64,000 bases of DNA from Aggregatilinea lenta (GTDB lineage Bacteria; Chloroflexota; Anaerolineae; Aggregatilineales; Aggregatilineaceae): contig NZ_BFCB01000003.1 of the NCBI RefSeq assembly GCF_003569045.1, positions 2,418,001 to 2,482,000 of the forward strand. Direction: 5' to 3'. Shown piece by piece: positions 59,586 to 64,000 of the stretch. A program made the position numbers and the translations under genes. Each line of letters opens with the position of its first letter. Position 1 is the first letter of the stretch. The notes below the pieces were generated by a model that saw nothing but the letters and a program-made list of their open reading frames with translations, was not told where the DNA came from and ran no database searches.

Positions 59586-59693
59586 CCTCATCCAGAGCGG
59601 GGGAGGGACCGGCCCTTTGAACCCGCGGCAACCCCTGGTCCAGCAATGGGCCGGTATGGTGCCAAATCCGGCAGCGCACACTGGAAGATGAGG
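59586..59693 (+). ncRNA. SAM-I riboswitch (S-box)
   Basis: The RNA opens and closes with the P1 arms CCTCATC (59586-59592) and GATGAGG (59687-59693). The core matches the S-box consensus: CCAGAGCGGGGGAGGGACC, GGCCCTTTGAACC, CGGCAACC and GGTGCCAAATCCGGCAG. S-adenosylmethionine binding holds P1 together, which lets the terminator at 59714 form and turns metH off. Without ligand, the 3' P1 strand and GGGGC can pair with the terminator's 5' arm. Confidence 0.97.
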
Positions 59694-59713
59694 GGCCGCG
59701 AGATGGTTATCCC

Positions 59714-59741
59714 ACGCCCCTTATTTGCGAAGGGGCGTTTT
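59714..59741 (+). terminator. SAM-controlled terminator
   Basis: ACGCCCCTT (59714-59722) pairs perfectly with AAGGGGCGT (59730-59738) over a seven-base loop. A run of four T residues ends it. The 5' arm overlaps the antiterminator partner of the riboswitch. Confidence 0.87.
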
Positions 59742-59809
59742 AGTTGGCGGGGCCGCTGCTCCGCGCGGCGATCCGCAGACGAGTGCCACCCAACGAGGGA
59801 CAGAAGCCC

Positions 59810-62800
59810 ATGACGAACGCGACCAAACCACGCGAGCTTGCATTCACCAACCGGCGTTATCTCGACGCGATTGCCGACCACGTGCTGATCTACGACGGCG
59901 CGATGGGCACCAGCATCCAGAGCTACAACCTGACCGCCGAGGACTTCGGCGGCGAGCGCACCGAGGGCTGCAACGACTATCTGGTGATCACCCGCCCGGA
60001 CGTGATCGAGGGGATCCATGCGTCGTTTCTGGCGGTGGGCAGCGAAGTGGTCGAGACGGACACGTTTCGCTCCAACCGCCTGACGCTGGCCGAGTATGGC
60101 CTGGGTGACCGCGTGCTGGAAATCAACCGGGTCGCAGCACAGCTTGCGCGCGGCGTGGCGGATCGCTACGCGGGGGAGACGGGCATCCCGCGTTTTGTGG
60201 CGGGCAGCATCGGGCCGAGCGGCAAGCTACCCAGCTCCGACGACCCCGACCTGAGCAACGTCACGTTCGACGAGCTGGCGGCCATCTTCGCGGAGCAGGC
60301 ACAGGGCCTGCTGGAAGGCGGCGTGGACGTGCTGCTGGTCGAAACCAGCCAGGACATCCTCGAAGTGCGCGCGGCGGTGGTTGGCATCGGGCACGCCTTC
60401 GAGCAAACCGGGATCAAGGTGCCGCTTCAGGTGCAGGTCACGCTCGACACGTCGGGCCGGATGCTGTTTGGCACGGACATCGCCAGCGCGCTGACCACGC
60501 TCGAATCACTGCCCATCGACGTGCTGGGCCTCAACTGCTCGACCGGGCCGGAGCACATGGCGCAGCCGGTGAAGTACCTCGTCGAGCACAGCACCAGGCC
60601 GCTGAGCATTTTGCCCAACGCCGGGCTGCCGATCAACGTCGAGGGCGAGGCGGTTTACCCGATGTTGCCCGATCCGTTTGCGGCGATGCTGTCCGAGTTC
60701 GTGGATTGGGGTGTGAACGTGGTTGGCGGCTGCTGCGGCACGACGCCGGAGCATCTGGCGAAGCTGGTCGAGCGCGTCAAGGGCGCGCCCGATGCTCGCC
60801 GCGATCCGCCCACGCGCCAGCCAGAAACCGAAGCTGCCGTATCGAGCGGGATGCGCGCAATGGCAATGCACCAGACGCCGCCGCCGACGCTGATCGGGGA
60901 GCGGGTCAACAGCCAGGGCAGCCGCAAGATCAAGCGCCTGCTGCTGGAAGAGGACTACGACGGCATCTTGCAGGTCGCGCGCCAGCAGGTCGATGCCGGG
61001 GCGCACATCCTCGACGTATGTGTGGCGCTCACCGAGCGCGCCGACGAAGCCGAGCAGATGCGCAAGGTGGTCAAGAAGCTGGCGATGGGCGTGGACGTGC
61101 CGCTGATGATCGACACGACCGAGCCGGACGTGGCCGAAGCCGCGCTGAGCCTCTATCCGGGACGCGGCATTATCAACAGCATCAACCTTGAAAACGGGCG
61201 CGTTAAAATCGATTCGGTGGTTCCCATCGCGTGCAAGCACGGCGCGGCGGTGGTCGCGCTGACCATCGACGAGCAGGGCATGGCCAAGACCGCCACACGC
61301 AAGGTCGAGATCGCGCGGCGCATCCACGACATCGCGGTCAACGAGTACGGCCTCGCGCCGGAAGACCTGATCTTCGACGCGCTGACGTTCACCCTGGCGA
61401 CCGGAGATCCGGAAATGGCGGGCAGCGCCGTAGAGACTATGGACGGTATCAAACGTATCAAGGCCGAGCTGCCCGGCGTGCTGACCTCGCTGGGCGTGAG
61501 CAACGTCAGCTTCGGCCTCGGTCCTGCCGCGCGCGCGGTGCTCAACAGCGTGTTCCTGACGCACTGCGTCGAGGCCGGGCTGGACATGGCAATTGTCAAC
61601 CCGGCGCACATCACGCCCTACGCGGAGATCCCCGACGACCAGCGTCTGCTAGCCGATGCGCTGATCTTCAACACGCACCCCGATGCGCTGACGGACTACA
61701 TCCAGTATTTCGAACAGCACGACGTCGCCGTGGGCGGGGCGGAGCAGGCCGATCCGACCGAGGACATGACCGCCGAAGAGGCGCTGCACTGGCAGATCGT
61801 GCACCGCAAGAAGGAAGGCGTCGAGGCGCTCATCGACGACGCGCTGACGCGTCAGGACGCCGTTACCGTGCTGAACACAGTGCTGCTGCCTGCCATGAAA
61901 GAGGTGGGCGACAAGTTCGGCGCGGGCGAGCTGATCCTGCCGTTCGTGCTGCAAAGCGCCGAGGTGATGAAAAAGGCCGTTGCGTACCTCGAAAACTTCC
62001 TGGAGCGCAAGGAAGGCTCGACGAAGGGCGTCGTCGTGCTGGCGACGGTCTACGGCGACGTGCACGACATCGGCAAGAACCTCGTCCGCACCATTCTCAG
62101 CAACAATGGCTACACCGTGCACGACCTGGGCAAGCAGGTCCCGGCGAACACGATCATCCAGGCGGCGGTCGATCACAACGCCGACGCGATTGGCCTCAGC
62201 GCGCTGCTGGTCAGCACGTCCAAGCAGATGCCGCTGATCGTCAACGAACTGGCCCGGCGCGGCCTGAGTTACCCCGTGCTGATCGGTGGGGCCGCGATCA
62301 ACCGCGCGTTCGGGCGGCGCATCCTGTTCCTGGAGGAATCGGGTGACGCCTACGAGCCGGGCGTGTTCTACTGCAAGGACGCCTTCGAGGGCCTGGACGT
62401 GATGGATCAGCTTACCGTGCCGGAGAAGCACGATGAGCTGCTCGAACGGGCCGTGGCCGAAGCGCATGCGGAGATGGGCAAGGCCACACCTGCCGTGAAG
62501 CAGCGCACCGAAAAGGCGCGCACGTCCACGGTGGAGCCTGCACCGGACATCCCCACGCCCCCGTTCTGGGGTGCGCGGGCTGTGCTCGATATTCCGCTCG
62601 ATTCGGTCTTCCCGCACCTCGACAAGCGCGAGCTGTTCCGCCTGAGCTGGGGCGCGCGCAACACGCACGGCGAGGAATGGGATCGGCTCGAAGCGGAATT
62701 CGAGGCGCGGCTGCACCGCATGAAGCGCGAGGCGATAGAGGCGGGCACGCTGCGTCCGCAGGCCGCGTATGGCTACTTCCCGGCGCAGTCGCAGGATGAC

Positions 62801-63346
62801 GATCTGCTGATCTACGACCCGGACGCCTACGCGCGGGGCGGGGCGCTGGACGAAATCGCGCGCTTCCACTTCCCGCGCCAGCCGTTCGGGGAATACCTGT
62901 GCCTGGCGGACTACTTCGCGCCGGTCGGCGGCGAGCGTATGGACGTGTGCCCGCTGCAAGTCGTGACGGTCGGCGCAGGCGCGACGGACGCTTTCGACCG
63001 CTTGCAGGCGGCCAACGAATACACCGAGGCGTACTTCTTCCACGGCCTTGCCGTGCAGACCGCCGAAGCGACCGCAACCTATATGAACCGGCATGTCAAC
63101 CGCGAACTGGGCATTCCGGTCTCGCGTGGCAAGCGGTATAGTTGGGGTTATCCGGCTTGCCCGGATTTGGACGATCACGCGACCCTGTTCCGCCTGCTGC
63201 CCGCCGAAGAAAAACTGGGCATGACCCTCACCGCTGCGTTCCAGCTCGTACCGGAGCAGTCCACGGCGGCGATTATCGTGCACCATCCCGACGCGAAGTA
63301 CTACAGCGTGGGCGTCTCGCGGGCGGAGCAGCTCACCAGCGCATAG
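59810..63346 (+). CDS. metH: Cobalamin-dependent methionine synthase
   Basis: The enzyme moves a methyl group from methyltetrahydrofolate to homocysteine through B12. The 1178-residue protein has all four modules. The homocysteine domain has zinc Cys in GLNCSTGP and VGGCCGTTPEH. The pterin domain begins near TLIGERVNSQGSRK. The B12 module has the cobalt-ligand motif GDVHDIGKNLV with its His. The reactivation domain reads FPRQPFGEYLCLADYF and SRGKRYSWGYPACPD. The start at MTNATKPREL has GAGGGA upstream. It is controlled by the SAM-I riboswitch and followed nine bases later by a second homocysteine methyltransferase gene. Confidence 0.97.
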   Translation: MTNATKPRELAFTNRRYLDAIADHVLIYDGAMGTSIQSYNLTAEDFGGERTEGCNDYLVITRPDVIEGIHASFLAVGSEVVETDTFRSNRLTLAEYGLGDRVLEINRVAAQLARGVADRYAGETGIPRFVAGSIGPSGKLPSSDDPDLSNVTFDELAAIFAEQAQGLLEGGVDVLLVETSQDILEVRAAVVGIGHAFEQTGIKVPLQVQVTLDTSGRMLFGTDIASALTTLESLPIDVLGLNCSTGPEHMAQPVKYLVEHSTRPLSILPNAGLPINVEGEAVYPMLPDPFAAMLSEFVDWGVNVVGGCCGTTPEHLAKLVERVKGAPDARRDPPTRQPETEAAVSSGMRAMAMHQTPPPTLIGERVNSQGSRKIKRLLLEEDYDGILQVARQQVDAGAHILDVCVALTERADEAEQMRKVVKKLAMGVDVPLMIDTTEPDVAEAALSLYPGRGIINSINLENGRVKIDSVVPIACKHGAAVVALTIDEQGMAKTATRKVEIARRIHDIAVNEYGLAPEDLIFDALTFTLATGDPEMAGSAVETMDGIKRIKAELPGVLTSLGVSNVSFGLGPAARAVLNSVFLTHCVEAGLDMAIVNPAHITPYAEIPDDQRLLADALIFNTHPDALTDYIQYFEQHDVAVGGAEQADPTEDMTAEEALHWQIVHRKKEGVEALIDDALTRQDAVTVLNTVLLPAMKEVGDKFGAGELILPFVLQSAEVMKKAVAYLENFLERKEGSTKGVVVLATVYGDVHDIGKNLVRTILSNNGYTVHDLGKQVPANTIIQAAVDHNADAIGLSALLVSTSKQMPLIVNELARRGLSYPVLIGGAAINRAFGRRILFLEESGDAYEPGVFYCKDAFEGLDVMDQLTVPEKHDELLERAVAEAHAEMGKATPAVKQRTEKARTSTVEPAPDIPTPPFWGARAVLDIPLDSVFPHLDKRELFRLSWGARNTHGEEWDRLEAEFEARLHRMKREAIEAGTLRPQAAYGYFPAQSQDDDLLIYDPDAYARGGALDEIARFHFPRQPFGEYLCLADYFAPVGGERMDVCPLQVVTVGAGATDAFDRLQAANEYTEAYFFHGLAVQTAEATATYMNRHVNRELGIPVSRGKRYSWGYPACPDLDDHATLFRLLPAEEKLGMTLTAAFQLVPEQSTAAIIVHHPDAKYYSVGVSRAEQLTSA

Positions 63347-63355
63347 GACGAGGAC

Positions 63356-64000
63356 ATGGCTAAAATCCCGTTTCGAGAGCGGCTCGCGCAGGGCGAGGTC
63401 ATCCTGGCCGACGGCGCGATGGGTACCCTGCTGCATGCCCAGGAAAATCTGCCGATTGATACCTGCTTCGACCTGCTGAATCTGGATAACCCGGCGGCGG
63501 TGACGCGCGTGCACCATCACTACCTGGAAGCTGGGGCCGAAATCGTCGAAACCAATACCTTCAGCGCCAACGTCTTCAAGCTGGCCGACTGCGGCCTGGA
63601 AGACCAGTGCGCCGCGATCAACCGTGCGGGTGTGGAGTTGGCCCGGCGCGTGGTGGACTCGATGTTCCGCGAGAACCTGTACGTGGCCGGATCAGTCGGG
63701 CCGCTCGGCGTGCGGCTCGCGCCGTTTGGCCGCGTCACGCCGCAGCAGGCGTTCGACGCGTTTATCGTGCAGCTGCGCGCACTCATCGAGGCGGGCGCGG
63801 ACCTGATCATCTTCGAGACGTTCACCGACCTCAACGAGATCGTACAGGCGGTCAAGGCCGCGCGCGCCACTAACCCGGACATTCCCGTCGTGGCGCAGAT
63901 GACCTTCACCCGCGACGACCGCACCCTGCTGGGCGATACGCCGGCCCAGGTCGCGCTGGCGCTGGCCGCCACCGGCGCGGACGTGATCGGCGTGAACTGC
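63356..64000 (+). CDS. Homocysteine S-methyltransferase-type protein (3' cut by window)
   Basis: The visible 215 residues form the first part of a homocysteine-binding domain. ILADGAMGTLLHAQ opens it, followed by VETNTFSANVFKL, YVAGSVGPLGVRLAPFG and the first zinc Cys in DVIGVNC at the window edge. It could be an S-methyltransferase alone (YitJ/MmuM type) or the bifunctional homocysteine methyltransferase/methylene-THF reductase. The sequence differs enough from metH to be a distinct gene. It lies nine bases after metH and probably shares the SAM control. Confidence 0.88.
   Translation, partial: MAKIPFRERLAQGEVILADGAMGTLLHAQENLPIDTCFDLLNLDNPAAVTRVHHHYLEAGAEIVETNTFSANVFKLADCGLEDQCAAINRAGVELARRVVDSMFRENLYVAGSVGPLGVRLAPFGRVTPQQAFDAFIVQLRALIEAGADLIIFETFTDLNEIVQAVKAARATNPDIPVVAQMTFTRDDRTLLGDTPAQVALALAATGADVIGVNC

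Noticed and set aside
61649-63520. Long open frame on the minus strand (623 codons)
   Set aside because: It is antisense to metH and overlaps its well-conserved B12 and activation domains.

Overview
The window is a GC-rich chromosomal segment with almost gapless coding. It most resembles a Chloroflexota genome of the Anaerolineae type. The reasons are indirect: secreted and membrane proteins with long Thr/Pro linkers, a very large AfsR-like regulator, an acidic tail on RpoC, and palindromic hairpin units between genes that I associate with that phylum. No rRNA, CRISPR array, prophage or plasmid genes were seen. The only mobile-element trace is a truncated ISAs1-type transposase. The assignment rests on recognition by eye, not on a search.

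Layout. 1-9.4 kb: the 3' end of rpoC, then a minus-strand block with a glycosidase-like lipoprotein, a KimA/APC-type transporter, an ATP-grasp ligase and lysine 2,3-aminomutase (kamA). 9.5-19.5 kb: a Gfo/Idh/MocA dehydrogenase, the transposase remnant, a sigma factor with a small membrane partner, fabH, a PIG-L deacetylase, a soluble histidine kinase, sucCD and a membrane PAS histidine kinase. 19.5-25.7 kb: an apparent isoleucine T-box leader heading a run of GNAT, TPR membrane protein, two related small membrane proteins and ileS. 25.8-40 kb: a DksA/TraR-like protein, lspA, an aldo/keto reductase, hutU, roadblock and FHA proteins, a second sigma gene with a small partner, deoC, a ComEA-like protein, a sigma/anti-sigma pair, hutI, trmD, rpsT and a degenerate response regulator. 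40-55.6 kb: an M20 peptidase, a 1126-residue SARP/AAA/TPR regulator, then a three-gene operon of a transmembrane kinase-like receptor, a soluble kinase-like protein and a TPR-TM-SH3 protein. This is followed by tRNA-Val(GAC) on the other strand and two membrane protein genes. 55.6-64 kb: an Ig/SH3 lipoprotein, a stand-alone PLAT protein, a GNAT, an unknown gene, homoserine dehydrogenase, and a SAM-I riboswitch leading into metH and a second homocysteine methyltransferase gene cut by the window end.

How the parts work together. Two leader RNAs tie amino-acid supply to gene expression: uncharged tRNA-Ile at the ileS operon and S-adenosylmethionine at metH. hom lies divergent to metH, so aspartate-family flux and methionine methylation sit side by side. 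Histidine degradation is represented by hutU and hutI, about 6.5 kb apart and on opposite strands. Three sigma-factor loci, two histidine kinases, a response regulator, the SARP-type ATPase and the kinase-like operon make the window unusually rich in signalling.

The best candidates for undescribed biology are the kinase-like operon at 44.8-52.8 kb, whose two kinase domains share a His in place of the catalytic-loop Asn, and the Ile T-box placed about 2.7 kb upstream of ileS across four unrelated genes.
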